From contig NZ_SODM01000003.1 in assembly GCF_004368785.1 (NCBI RefSeq), positions 620,001-684,000 of the forward strand: a stretch of DNA of 64,000 nucleotides. Direction: 5' to 3'. This document shows positions 1 to 9,086 of the stretch, piece after piece; position 1 is the stretch's first letter; every line of letters starts with the position of its first letter. The position numbers and the translations under genes are program-made. The notes under the pieces are model-generated. The model was not told where the DNA came from. It searched no databases and worked only from the letters and a program-made list of their open reading frames with translations. The stretch is from Flavobacterium sp. 270 (GTDB lineage Bacteria > Bacteroidota > Bacteroidia > Flavobacteriales > Flavobacteriaceae).

Positions 1-780
1 ATGCATCATTTAGATTTTCCGTTTAATGATACTCCGGGAGCATTAGATTTTAGAGGTAACGGATTATCATACGCTTTTATCGGAAACGAAAATGGCGATC
101 ACTTTAGTTCTTTAATGATTGATTATTTAAGAAATAACGGAGATCCAAGATTAACCATGCTTGCTACTGCTAAAACAGGAGGAATGAACTGGGGAGCGCC
201 AGCACCGGGAGAAGAATTGTATGTTGGTAATACTCCGGGAGTTTTTCAATGGGAAATGCCGGGCGGATCAAATGCGATTTCTGGTATTCAGCCTTATTTA
301 AAATTGAAAACAACTCCTTTTATACATGTAACGTATTCAGAATCTCAATTATTATTAGCAGAAGCAGCTTTTAGAGGCTGGGTTGCTGGTGTAGCTGGAG
401 ATTATTACAAAAAAGGAGTAGAAGCAGGTATCAAACAATTAGAAGTTTATGGAGCGCCTGCAGCAAGTCAGACCAGTATCAATACTTATTTAGCTGCCAA
501 ACCTTTAGTGGCAGGAAAAGAGAAAGAGCAAATTGCAACACAACTTTGGGTTACGTATTTATTTAATAGTATAGAAGCCTATTCAAACTGGAGAAGAACA
601 GGATATCCGCATTTATTGCCAATAACCAATCCAGATTCTGAAACAGGAGGCGTAGTGCCAACCCGTTTGTATTATCCAAATGATGAAATGCAGAAAAATC
701 AAGCCAATTATTTAGATGCTTTATCAAGAATGGGAGGCAAAAATGAATGGACAAATAAAGTTTGGTGGGATGTAAACTAA
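1..780 (+). CDS. SusD/RagB-family outer-membrane lipoprotein, C-terminal part (5' end outside window)
   Basis: This is the last 259 codons of a SusD-like glycan-binding lipoprotein. The first base of the window happens to be an ATG, but the family is normally about 500 residues with an N-terminal lipoprotein signal, and neither the signal nor the N-terminal TPR region is present, so the gene starts upstream. The segment ending YSNWRRTGYPHL and the final WWDVN closely resemble the end of the complete SusD at 5300-6883 (WSDYRRTGYPKL, LWWDTTAPNF), so both belong to the same subfamily. SusD proteins cap a SusC channel and bind oligosaccharide at the cell surface. Its SusC partner should lie just upstream. 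The next gene is a chitinase-like lipoprotein, so the likely ligand is chitin oligosaccharide (inference). Confidence 0.85.
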   Translation: MHHLDFPFNDTPGALDFRGNGLSYAFIGNENGDHFSSLMIDYLRNNGDPRLTMLATAKTGGMNWGAPAPGEELYVGNTPGVFQWEMPGGSNAISGIQPYLKLKTTPFIHVTYSESQLLLAEAAFRGWVAGVAGDYYKKGVEAGIKQLEVYGAPAASQTSINTYLAAKPLVAGKEKEQIATQLWVTYLFNSIEAYSNWRRTGYPHLLPITNPDSETGGVVPTRLYYPNDEMQKNQANYLDALSRMGGKNEWTNKVWWDVN

Positions 781-866
781 ATCAATCCTAAAATATAGAA
801 TTATGCCTAATAAGGTGCTGTTTCAAATCTAATTAAATTAAAAACAACAAGTTTAAATTAAAAATT

Positions 867-1889
867 ATGATAAAAAATAAAGCCTTATTAGGCATTCTCT
901 TTTTTATAAGTTCACTCATTTCAGTTTACAGTTGTACATCAAAAGATTCCGATAGAGATGATACAAAAATAAAAACCGCTCGTGTTGTAGGCTATTTATC
1001 ATCGGATAATACTAATAAAATGACATCCATTCCGTTTTGCAAATTAACACATCTCAATGTTGCCTTTGCTAATCCGGATAAAAACGGAAATATCATTTTT
1101 ACAGGAGATATAGACGGACTTATTAAATATGCTAAATCTGTTAACCCAAATATTATAATAAGTATTTCTCTAGCAGGAGGAGTAATTTCAGAAGAACAAG
1201 CTTCCAATTGGTCTTTATTAATTGATAAACCTGAAAACAGACCGGCCTTTATTCAAAACATACTAAACTTTGTAGAACTTCATAAACTAGACGGTGTAGA
1301 TGTAGATTTAGAATGGAATGCTGTAACATCTGGCTATAGCGGTTTTGTTTTAGAATTAAGAAAAAGTCTTACCGAACATAAAAAAATATTAACTGCAGCA
1401 TTGCCTAATAATTCTCGTTTTGAAAATATAACTGCATCGGCATTAAATGCGTTCGATTTTTTAAACATAATGGCTTATGACAGCACAGGCCCGTGGACGC
1501 CAAACAATCCAGGTCAGCACAGTTCTCTGGATTTTGCGAAAGAAGGAATAAACTTTTGGCACAAACTGCAAAATGTTCCAAGCGAAAAACTAACATTAGG
1601 AGTACCTTTTTATGGTTATAATTTTACGTTTACACCCGTTACCAGTTCTACATACAGTCAAATTGTACAGGCTGGAACTCAATTTGCAGATCAGGATGAG
1701 GTTGGCAAAATATATTATAACGGAAGACCAACAATTGCAGCAAAAGTAGAATATGCAGCACAAAATACTGGCGGTATAATGATTTGGGAACTCGCACAAG
1801 ATTCTTTTGATGAATATTCGCTTTTAGAAGTCATTCATAAAAAATATAACGAATTAAAGATTAAGACTACAACGCTTTGTGGCAATTAG
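867..1889 (+). CDS. chiB: GH18 chitinase-like lipoprotein (ChiB-like)
   Basis: A 340-residue glycoside hydrolase family 18 enzyme that should cleave beta-1,4 links in chitin or related GlcNAc polymers. The N-terminus is a lipoprotein signal with cysteine at about residue 23 (SVYSC), so the mature enzyme is probably membrane anchored. The GH18 signature DGVDVDLE is at residues 142-149, with E149 as the expected acid/base. A YDSTGPW segment follows, and IMIWELAQD near the end gives the tryptophan that closes the barrel. The catalytic domain fills almost the whole protein and no carbohydrate-binding module is visible. It sits between two SusC/D systems in the chitin locus. From memory it corresponds to the second GH18 enzyme (ChiB) of the F. 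johnsoniae locus. An endo-N-acetylglucosaminidase specificity cannot be excluded. Confidence 0.85.
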   Translation: MIKNKALLGILFFISSLISVYSCTSKDSDRDDTKIKTARVVGYLSSDNTNKMTSIPFCKLTHLNVAFANPDKNGNIIFTGDIDGLIKYAKSVNPNIIISISLAGGVISEEQASNWSLLIDKPENRPAFIQNILNFVELHKLDGVDVDLEWNAVTSGYSGFVLELRKSLTEHKKILTAALPNNSRFENITASALNAFDFLNIMAYDSTGPWTPNNPGQHSSLDFAKEGINFWHKLQNVPSEKLTLGVPFYGYNFTFTPVTSSTYSQIVQAGTQFADQDEVGKIYYNGRPTIAAKVEYAAQNTGGIMIWELAQDSFDEYSLLEVIHKKYNELKIKTTTLCGN

Positions 1890-2252
1890 AAATGCTGCAA
1901 ACGACATTATTTTTCCTCCAAACAACAATTTCTAAAATAAGCCGGAATATTAAAATGTTATGTTAAAGATTTATAGAATATAAGATTTTAATAGTTTGAT
2001 AAGTCTATAAGTGATTGTCTTTAAAGGGGTTGTTGAATTTTTGCATTGTTTAGTGAATTAGCTAATTTGTTGAATATAATTCGGAATAATAACGAAAAGT
2101 CGGAAATATATTAATTTGAAAACGTTTTCGTACAACGCATTATTGAATGATTTATGTCGTTTGTTTAAACTTTAAAGCCGTTTGTATAATTTATTTTTTT
2201 TAACAATACCTTAAGAATAATTTTACGTCATAACTAACAAAATAAATAAAAC
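1890..2252 (+). promoter_or_regulatory. Intergenic region before susC with a 12-bp perfect palindrome
   Basis: This 363-bp AT-rich gap separates the GH18 lipoprotein gene from susC and probably holds the promoter of the susC-susD-nagB-GH20 run. The clearest signal is the perfect palindrome GAAAACGTTTTC at 2118-2129, about 120 bp before the susC start. Its form resembles LacI-family operators. No exact TAnnTTTG -7 box was found close to susC. Confidence 0.4.
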
Positions 2253-5200
2253 ATGAAAAAAATTTTCTTAATCTTTATGATTGTTTTTACGGCGCAGGTT
2301 TCGCTTGCACAAGTAAAAAATGTCAAAGGTGTGATTACAGATTCTGATGGGATGCCGTTGCCAGGGGCATCTGTTGCTGTGCAGGGAGGTCAAAAAGGAA
2401 CTTCTACAGATTTCGACGGATTGTATGCAATTGAGGCACAGAAAGGACAAACATTAGTTTTTACCTATGTTGGTCTAGAAACACAAACTATAGTTGTAGG
2501 TGATGCGGCTACAATTAATGTAAAAATGCAGCCAGCAGCATCAAATGCATTAAATGAAGTTGTAGTAACTTCGTTAGGTATTAAGAAATCAAGAAAATCT
2601 TTAACATACGCAGCTCAGGAACTTAAAGGAGAAGAGCTTACACGTGTAAAAGATGCCAACGTTATTAACACAATTGCGGGTAAAATTGCCGGTGTTGCTG
2701 TAACAAAAAGTGCTGGTGGTACTGGTGGATCTACAAAAGTAGTTATCCGTGGTAACTCCTCAGTAACAAACAATCAGCCTTTATATGTTATCGATGGTAT
2801 CCCAATGTTGAACACAGGTTCAGGACAGCCAAATGATACATTTGGTAGTTTATCTGGAGGTAACCGTGATGGTGGAGATGCTATCTCATTAGTAAATCCT
2901 GATGATTACGAAGGAATGACAGTTCTTAAAGGAGCAGCAGCTTCTGTATTGTACGGTTCTCAAGGAGCAAACGGAGTAATTTTACTTTCATCTAAAAAAG
3001 CTAAAGAAGGAAAATCAAGTCTTACGGCTTCATCTGTAACTACTTTTGAAACTGCAGCTTATTTACCAAAATTTCAAACAGATTATATTGCTAATGTAGG
3101 TGAAGATGAAACTTGGGGAGCGAAACAAAAAACTAAAGATCACGTAAAAGATTTCTTTAATACAGGAACTACACAAATTACGTCTTTAGGATATTCTACG
3201 GCATCTGCTAATTCTTCTACAGCATTATCTTATGCTAATACATCTGGAACAGGAATTATTCCGGGTAACAGTATTAAGAAAAACAATTTTGGTATTCGTC
3301 AGACTGCTAAGTTTTTTAATGATAAATTGGTAATGGGTGTAAATGCAAACTACACAACTCAATCTATTGCTAATAAACCAGTAAATGGTCTTTATTTCAA
3401 TCCTCTAACAGGTGTTTATTTAATGCCAAGAGGAAATGATTTCGAATTCTACAAGAATAACTTCGAAATTTTTGATCCAAACAGAAACTTAATGGCTCAA
3501 AACTGGATGACAAACAGAGATATTATGCAAAACCCATATTGGGCAATCAACAGAAATAAATCTGAAGACACAAATAATTTTTTTAATGGTGCAATAACTG
3601 CTTCTTACAAAGCAAATAACTGGTTAACAATTGCTTCAAGATACAGTTATAATAGAATTGAAAGTACTTTTGATAAAAAAATATTCGCTACAACTCAAGG
3701 AACTTTATCTAACGCAAATGGTAGATATATTAACGAAAATTCTTTAAGCACACAGCGTTATGCAGATTTAATCGCTACAATCAATACAAAGTTTACAGAC
3801 GATTTATCATTTACTGCAAACGTTGGTACTAGTATAACAAACACATTATCAAATCAAAAAACAATTTTAGATTCTGGAATCGGTGGAGGATTAACACTTG
3901 CTAACTGGTTTACACTTCATAATTTTGTAAACAATACAGGAAACTACCAAACAATTGATTCTAAAAGAGAAGTACAATCTGTATTTGCAACTACAACTTT
4001 TGGATATAAAGAAATGTTATATTTAGATCTTGCAGCTAGAAATGACTGGTCATCTACATTGGTTAACACAGACAGCGCAGGATATTTTTACCCATCTGTT
4101 GGTTTAACAGGTATTCTTAGCGAAATGTTTACAATGCCAGAAGCAATTAACTTTGCTAAAGTTAGAGCAACTTATGCTCAGGTTGGTAACGACGTTTCTG
4201 CTTTCGTAACAAGTCCTGTAAATTATTTCCTTCCTAACATTCCAGGTACACAACCTCAGGTTGGAGTACAAAGAGGAACTACTTTAAAACCAGAATTAAA
4301 ATCAGAATACGAATTTGGTACAGAGTGGAGATTGTTTAACAACAGATTAGGTTTTGAACTTTCTTACTACAGCTCTGAAACAAAAAATCAATATTTACAA
4401 GTTATCGCTCCAGAAGGAAATCCAGAAGGAGTTAAATTCTACGGATTTAATGCAGGAAGTATTGAAAATAAAGGTTTTGAGATCGTAGTAAATGCAGGAA
4501 TTGTTAGAAACGATAAATTCTCATGGGATACTTCTGTAAACTTCTCTCAAAACAAAAATAAAGTAAAAGAACTTCCAGATTCATTAGGAGGAAGAGTTAA
4601 CCTTACAGATCCAGGAGTAAACAACTACCAATACTCTTTAGTTGAAGGAAGACCGTTTGGAGTTATCATGGGTAAAACAATTTTGAAAGATGCTCAAGGC
4701 AGAATTTTATTAAATGCAGACGGAAATCTTCAAAATAACGGATCAGAGTTTGTTGAAGTTGGAAACTCAAATCCAGATTTCATGTTAGGTTTTTCTAACT
4801 CTTTTAAAGTAGGTCCTTTCTTTGCTAATGTTTTAATTGACGGACGTTTTGGTGGTGAAGTAATGAGTATGACTCAAGCACAAAATGATTATTTTGGAGT
4901 TTCTAAAGCTACAGGAGATGCTAGAAATGCAGGAGGAGTTGCAATAAACGCAATTATGCCTGACGGTACTCCGGTTACTACTATGGATGCAAAACAATAT
5001 TACAAAACAGTTGGAGGAAGAGACGGAATTACAGGCGAATATGTTTACAATGCTACTAATGTAAGTGTAAGAGAAATATCTGTAGGATATACTTTTAATC
5101 CTAAAAAACTTCCTGTTTTTCAAACAGCTAGTATTTCATTAATTGCCAGAAACTTATTCTTTATTTATAAAGACGCTCCATTTGATCCAAATATCGGATT

Positions 5201-5288
5201 AAGTACAGGAGAAGGCTTGCAAGGTGTTGATATTTATGGTTTACCATCTACTAGAAGTATCGGTCTTAATTTAAATGTAACTTTCTAA
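2253..5288 (+). CDS. SusC-family TonB-dependent outer-membrane transporter
   Basis: A 1011-residue SusC/RagA-type TonB-dependent transporter that should carry chitin oligosaccharides across the outer membrane. A signal peptide of about 19 residues (cleavage after SLA) is followed by a carboxypeptidase-regulatory-like beta domain (about 22-95, [18 protein letters not shown]), the TonB box and plug region ([10 protein letters not shown], then VIRGNSS and PLYVIDGIP), and a beta-barrel that ends in aromatic phenylalanine (LNVTF), typical for BAM-dependent folding. The susD gene follows after 11 bp, the usual SusC-SusD pairing. Length fits the family. The substrate is inferred from neighbours: GH18, GH20 and amino-sugar catabolism genes. 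Confidence 0.93.
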   Translation: MKKIFLIFMIVFTAQVSLAQVKNVKGVITDSDGMPLPGASVAVQGGQKGTSTDFDGLYAIEAQKGQTLVFTYVGLETQTIVVGDAATINVKMQPAASNALNEVVVTSLGIKKSRKSLTYAAQELKGEELTRVKDANVINTIAGKIAGVAVTKSAGGTGGSTKVVIRGNSSVTNNQPLYVIDGIPMLNTGSGQPNDTFGSLSGGNRDGGDAISLVNPDDYEGMTVLKGAAASVLYGSQGANGVILLSSKKAKEGKSSLTASSVTTFETAAYLPKFQTDYIANVGEDETWGAKQKTKDHVKDFFNTGTTQITSLGYSTASANSSTALSYANTSGTGIIPGNSIKKNNFGIRQTAKFFNDKLVMGVNANYTTQSIANKPVNGLYFNPLTGVYLMPRGNDFEFYKNNFEIFDPNRNLMAQNWMTNRDIMQNPYWAINRNKSEDTNNFFNGAITASYKANNWLTIASRYSYNRIESTFDKKIFATTQGTLSNANGRYINENSLSTQRYADLIATINTKFTDDLSFTANVGTSITNTLSNQKTILDSGIGGGLTLANWFTLHNFVNNTGNYQTIDSKREVQSVFATTTFGYKEMLYLDLAARNDWSSTLVNTDSAGYFYPSVGLTGILSEMFTMPEAINFAKVRATYAQVGNDVSAFVTSPVNYFLPNIPGTQPQVGVQRGTTLKPELKSEYEFGTEWRLFNNRLGFELSYYSSETKNQYLQVIAPEGNPEGVKFYGFNAGSIENKGFEIVVNAGIVRNDKFSWDTSVNFSQNKNKVKELPDSLGGRVNLTDPGVNNYQYSLVEGRPFGVIMGKTILKDAQGRILLNADGNLQNNGSEFVEVGNSNPDFMLGFSNSFKVGPFFANVLIDGRFGGEVMSMTQAQNDYFGVSKATGDARNAGGVAINAIMPDGTPVTTMDAKQYYKTVGGRDGITGEYVYNATNVSVREISVGYTFNPKKLPVFQTASISLIARNLFFIYKDAPFDPNIGLSTGEGLQGVDIYGLPSTRSIGLNLNVTF

Positions 5289-5299
5289 ATTTAAACAAA

Positions 5300-6883
5300 A
5301 TGAAATTAAAAAATATAAAAACAACAGCTGTCTGTATTTCATTACTTGCTGCAGTAGGTTGTACAGATAATTTTGAGGATATAAACACCAATCCTAACGG
5401 CTTTAGTCAAGAGCAGTTAGAGCAGGATTTTAATCACATCAAAGGAGGATTTGCTCCGATGTTTAACAACATTCAGGTTTTAGGTAATCAAAGAGAAGAT
5501 CAATACCAATTACAACAAAACTTAAACAGTGATGTTTGGTCGGGTTATATGGCTACGCCAACTGGTTTTAGATCAGGAAGTAACAATACTACTTACGATT
5601 TAGTTGACGGATGGAACGGTGCTATCTGGAGTAATGCTTATCCTAACGTAATGTTTAATGCATACGATATTGCAAACAAAACAAAAGGTAAATACGATCA
5701 GTTTTATGCACTTTCTCTTATCATAAAAGTAGAAGGAATGCACAGAGTTACAGACATTTTTGGACCTATTATCTATTCTCAATATGGTAAAGAAGCACCA
5801 ATTCTTTACGATTCTCAAGAAGAGGTTTACAACCAAATGTTTGCTGAATTAGATATTGCTGTTACCGAATTAACAAAAAGAGTAGATGCAGGAGAAGCGA
5901 CAGTTTTTGCAAGCACAGATTTATCAGGTTACAAAGGAGATTACAAACAATGGGTAAAATTTGCTAATACATTACGTTTAAGATTAGCAATGCGTATTGT
6001 AAAAATAAAACCAGACGTAGCTAAAGCACAGGCTGAAAAAGCAATCGCACAAAAATTTGGAGTAATGACTACTAATGCAGACGCATTTAAAATTGTATCT
6101 CCAGACTTTACAAATCCTATCGCTACAATTAGTGGTTCTTGGTTAGACATTCGTATGTCTGCAGATATGGAGTCTATCCTAAAAGGATATAATGACCCTA
6201 GAATCGCAGCTTATTTTGATACATCAGTTCAGTTTCCGGGGCAATACAAAGGTATCCGTACCGGTATTGCAATTGGAGGAAAAGGAGATCACCAGGACTT
6301 TTCTGGTATCGGTTCTGTTGTAAGATCAAAAGAAATCTATTTAATGACAACTGCAGAAGCTTATTTCTTAAGAGCTGAAGGAGCATTAAGAGGATGGAAC
6401 ATGGGTGGTGATGCAAAAACATTCTACGAATTAGGTATTCAGACTTCATTTGATCAAAGAGGAGCTTCAGGAGCAGCGGTTTATATTGCAGACAATGTAA
6501 AATTACCAGTAGCATATACAGATCCTGGTTTTCCAGTAAACAATGCAGCACCGGTAAATAATGTAACAATTGCTTGGGATGCTGCGGCAACTAACGAAGT
6601 AAAATTGCAAAAAATTATTACTCAAAAATGGATTGCTGGTTTCCCAGAAGGACAAGAAGCTTGGTCTGATTACAGAAGAACAGGATATCCAAAATTGTTC
6701 CCTGTAGTTCTTAACACAAGTGGAGGAAAAATTTCTACAGCACTTGGAGTAAGAAGAATCAACTTTGTGCAAACAGAGATTGCAAACAATAAAGCAGGTG
6801 TAGATTCTGGAGTTTCTAAATTAGGAGGTCCTGATACAGGAGCAACTAGACTTTGGTGGGACACAACTGCTCCGAATTTCTAA
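5300..6883 (+). CDS. SusD/RagB-family glycan-binding lipoprotein
   Basis: A 527-residue SusD-like surface lipoprotein, partner of the SusC encoded 11 bp upstream. The signal peptide ends in a lipobox with cysteine at about residue 21 (AAVGC), followed by FEDINTNPNGF, a typical SusD-like start (I believe the SusD-like_2 subfamily). It contains the conserved YRRTGYPKLFP segment and a C-terminal tryptophan pair (LWWDTTAP). It should bind chitin oligosaccharide and act as the lid of the SusC channel. A stable hairpin lies between this gene and the deaminase gene downstream, which may set their relative expression. Confidence 0.92.
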   Translation: MKLKNIKTTAVCISLLAAVGCTDNFEDINTNPNGFSQEQLEQDFNHIKGGFAPMFNNIQVLGNQREDQYQLQQNLNSDVWSGYMATPTGFRSGSNNTTYDLVDGWNGAIWSNAYPNVMFNAYDIANKTKGKYDQFYALSLIIKVEGMHRVTDIFGPIIYSQYGKEAPILYDSQEEVYNQMFAELDIAVTELTKRVDAGEATVFASTDLSGYKGDYKQWVKFANTLRLRLAMRIVKIKPDVAKAQAEKAIAQKFGVMTTNADAFKIVSPDFTNPIATISGSWLDIRMSADMESILKGYNDPRIAAYFDTSVQFPGQYKGIRTGIAIGGKGDHQDFSGIGSVVRSKEIYLMTTAEAYFLRAEGALRGWNMGGDAKTFYELGIQTSFDQRGASGAAVYIADNVKLPVAYTDPGFPVNNAAPVNNVTIAWDAAATNEVKLQKIITQKWIAGFPEGQEAWSDYRRTGYPKLFPVVLNTSGGKISTALGVRRINFVQTEIANNKAGVDSGVSKLGGPDTGATRLWWDTTAPNF

Positions 6884-6918
6884 TAAGAAAGAAAAAAAAG
6901 AATATAAGTTTGGTTAGT

Positions 6919-6954
6919 AAATGGTACAAGTAATGCGAGTTGCTTGTACCATTT
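6919..6954 (+). other. Long stable hairpin with a GNRA-type tetraloop between susD and nagB
   Basis: The 12-nt arms AAATGGTACAAG (6919-6930) and CTTGTACCATTT (6943-6954) are perfectly complementary. In RNA the stem continues through U.G, A-U, A-U and U.G pairs to a GCGA loop (6935-6938), giving 16 pairs capped by a GNRA tetraloop. No U-run follows, so it is not a standard intrinsic terminator. It lies 35 bp after the susD stop and 38 bp before the nagB start. It may protect the susCD mRNA 3' end or partly uncouple the downstream genes. Confidence 0.75.
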
Positions 6955-6992
6955 CAAAAACCAAAATGGTAAATACTATAAAAAGAAAAGAA

Positions 6993-8930
6993 ATGAAAAG
7001 TGCTTTAGAAATAAAACCTGATATCAGTTATAAAAGCGCAGGAAAATTTGAAGAAACCAGATTTGAGAAAATTCACAACGAAATCTTCAAAAGTTCTGCA
7101 GAAGCTTCAATAATTGTAGCGCAGGAAATCGCTCAATTGATTAGATCTAAACAAGAAAAAGGTAAATCTTGTGTACTAGGTTTAGCAACAGGTTCTTCTC
7201 CTATAAAAGTATACGAAGAATTAGTGAGAATGCACAAAGAAGAAGGCTTGAGTTTTAGCAATGTAGTTACTTTTAATCTGGATGAATATTATCCGATGAC
7301 AAAAGAAAACAATCAGAGCTATCATTATTTCATGCACCAGCATCTTTTTAATCATATTGATATCAAACCAGAAAATGTAAACATTCCGGATGGTACTATC
7401 GCAATAGACGAATTAAATCAATACTGCATAGACTACGAAATGAATATTAAAAATGCAGGAGGTCTTGATTTTCAATTATTAGGAATTGGTCGTACGGGTC
7501 ACGTAGGTTTTAATGAGCCAGGTTCGCACATCAATTCAGGAACTAGAATTATTACATTAGACCACATTACAAGAGTAGATGCATCGTCAGATTTTAATGG
7601 AATAGATAATGTGCCTAAAAGAGCGATCACAATGGGAGTTTCTACCATTTTAAGATCAAAAAGAATCGTATTAATGGCTTGGGGGCAAAACAAAGCCGAC
7701 ATCATCAAAAGAACCATTCAAGGTGATATCAGTTCAGAAGTTCCGGCAACATTTTTACAAAATCATTCTAATACAACATTTGTTTTAGACCAGTCAGCAG
7801 CTGTAGAATTAACCCGTTTTAAAACACCTTGGTTAGTTGGAGAATGTTTGTGGACATCAGAATTAAAAAGCAAAGCGATTGTTTGGTTATGCCAAAAAAC
7901 AAAACAATCTATTTTAAAATTAACAGACAGAGATTACAACAATAACGGAATGTCTGATCTTTTGGCACAAGAAGGTTCTGCCTATGACTTAAACATTAAT
8001 ATGTTTAATATTTTGCAGCATACCATTACTGGATGGCCAGGCGGAAAACCAAACACAGACGATTCACACCGTCCGGAAAGAGCCAATCCAGCCAAAAAAA
8101 GAGTAATACTTTTTAGTCCGCACCCAGACGATGACGTAATTTCTATGGGAGGAACTTTTTCAAAATTGATAAAACAAGGCCACGATGTACACGTAGTATA
8201 TCAAACCTCTGGAAATATTGCAGTTACTGATGATGAAGCATTAAAATTTGCCGAAGTAGGAAGCGATTTTATTGGTAATGGCGCAGCAGATATTGATTTC
8301 AAATCTGTAATTAAGTTTTTGAATAACAAATCAGAAAATCAAATAGATTCTTTAGAAGTTCGAAAATTAAAAGGACTTATCCGAAGAAGAGAATCTTATG
8401 CAGCAACAAGATACATAGGTTTAAAAGATGAAAACACACATTTCTTAGACCTTCCTTTTTATGAAACAGGACAAGTGAAGAAAAACCCGCTAGGAGCAGA
8501 AGATATTGCAATTGTAAAAGACATTATTGCCAAAATAAAACCACATCAGGTTTTTGCTGCAGGAGATCTTGCTGATCCACACGGGACGCATGAAGTGTGT
8601 CTAAATGCTATATTTGCTGCAATGGGAGAGTTAAAATCTCAACCGTATATGGATGATTGCTGGTTATGGCTGTACAGAGGTGCTTGGCACGAATGGGACA
8701 TTCACGAAATTGATATGGCTGTACCGTTAAGTCCTTCAGAAGTATTATTAAAAAGACACGCAATTTTGTACCACCAGTCTCAGAAAGACAGAGTTATGTT
8801 TCAAGGAAATGACTCTAGAGAATTCTGGGTTAGGGCAGAAGACCGTAATAAAAACACCGCAATTCTTTACGATGATTTAGGATTGGCAGAATACGAAGCA
8901 ATCGAAGCTTTTAAACGTTTTGATTACTAA
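6993..8930 (+). CDS. nagB: Glucosamine-6-phosphate deaminase fused to a PIG-L-family deacetylase-like domain
   Basis: A 645-residue two-domain cytosolic enzyme. Residues about 20-290 are a NagB/SIS-fold deaminase that converts glucosamine-6-phosphate to fructose-6-phosphate and ammonia; motifs are GLATGSSP, NLDEYYP and GIGRTGHVGFNEPGS (H170, E175). The aspartate that precedes GH in the E. coli enzyme is threonine here. Residues about 367-560 are a PIG-L/LmbE domain with SPHPDDD (375-381) and a downstream HGTH metal-ligand motif, a family of zinc-dependent N-deacetylases acting on GlcNAc groups. No separate nagA is in the window, so the second domain might deacetylate GlcNAc-6-phosphate (inference). 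I place the start at 6993: it follows a purine-rich AAAAGAAAAGAA, while an ATG at 6921 lies inside the upstream hairpin. Confidence 0.9.
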   Translation: MKSALEIKPDISYKSAGKFEETRFEKIHNEIFKSSAEASIIVAQEIAQLIRSKQEKGKSCVLGLATGSSPIKVYEELVRMHKEEGLSFSNVVTFNLDEYYPMTKENNQSYHYFMHQHLFNHIDIKPENVNIPDGTIAIDELNQYCIDYEMNIKNAGGLDFQLLGIGRTGHVGFNEPGSHINSGTRIITLDHITRVDASSDFNGIDNVPKRAITMGVSTILRSKRIVLMAWGQNKADIIKRTIQGDISSEVPATFLQNHSNTTFVLDQSAAVELTRFKTPWLVGECLWTSELKSKAIVWLCQKTKQSILKLTDRDYNNNGMSDLLAQEGSAYDLNINMFNILQHTITGWPGGKPNTDDSHRPERANPAKKRVILFSPHPDDDVISMGGTFSKLIKQGHDVHVVYQTSGNIAVTDDEALKFAEVGSDFIGNGAADIDFKSVIKFLNNKSENQIDSLEVRKLKGLIRRRESYAATRYIGLKDENTHFLDLPFYETGQVKKNPLGAEDIAIVKDIIAKIKPHQVFAAGDLADPHGTHEVCLNAIFAAMGELKSQPYMDDCWLWLYRGAWHEWDIHEIDMAVPLSPSEVLLKRHAILYHQSQKDRVMFQGNDSREFWVRAEDRNKNTAILYDDLGLAEYEAIEAFKRFDY

Positions 8931-8941
8931 AAATTAATTTT

Positions 8942-8965
8942 TTGATTCGGTTTAAAACGAATCAA
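8942..8965 (+). other. Short inverted repeat after nagB
   Basis: TTGATTCG (8942-8949) pairs with CGAATCAA (8958-8965) around an 8-nt loop, 12 bp after the nagB stop codon. There is no T-run after it, so termination would be weak at best. It may be a processing or stability hairpin. Confidence 0.4.
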
Positions 8966-9045
8966 CAACAAAATTCAGATTGATTTTATAGCGAGAAGTG
9001 AGGTTCAAAAGAAACCATTCTGAGTTTTGTTTTTTTATAAATTTT

Positions 9046-9072
9046 AATATTATCACCGGAGATAATATTTTT
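9046..9072 (+). promoter_or_regulatory. Terminator-like hairpin just upstream of the GH20 gene
   Basis: AATATTATC (9046-9054) and GATAATATT (9061-9069) form a 9-bp stem around a 6-nt loop ACCGGA, ending in a run of T (9068-9072). The hairpin ends about 15 bp before the GH20 start codon. This is a suitable place for attenuation, or for an mRNA structure that limits ribosome access. The stem is AT-rich, so terminator strength is uncertain. Confidence 0.5.
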
Positions 9073-9086
9073 CAACGCCATTAAAA

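Noticed and set aside
6921..6992. Earlier ATG starts for the deaminase gene (6921, 6966)
   Set aside because: 6921 lies inside a perfect hairpin and the added residues do not resemble the family; 6993 follows a purine-rich stretch.
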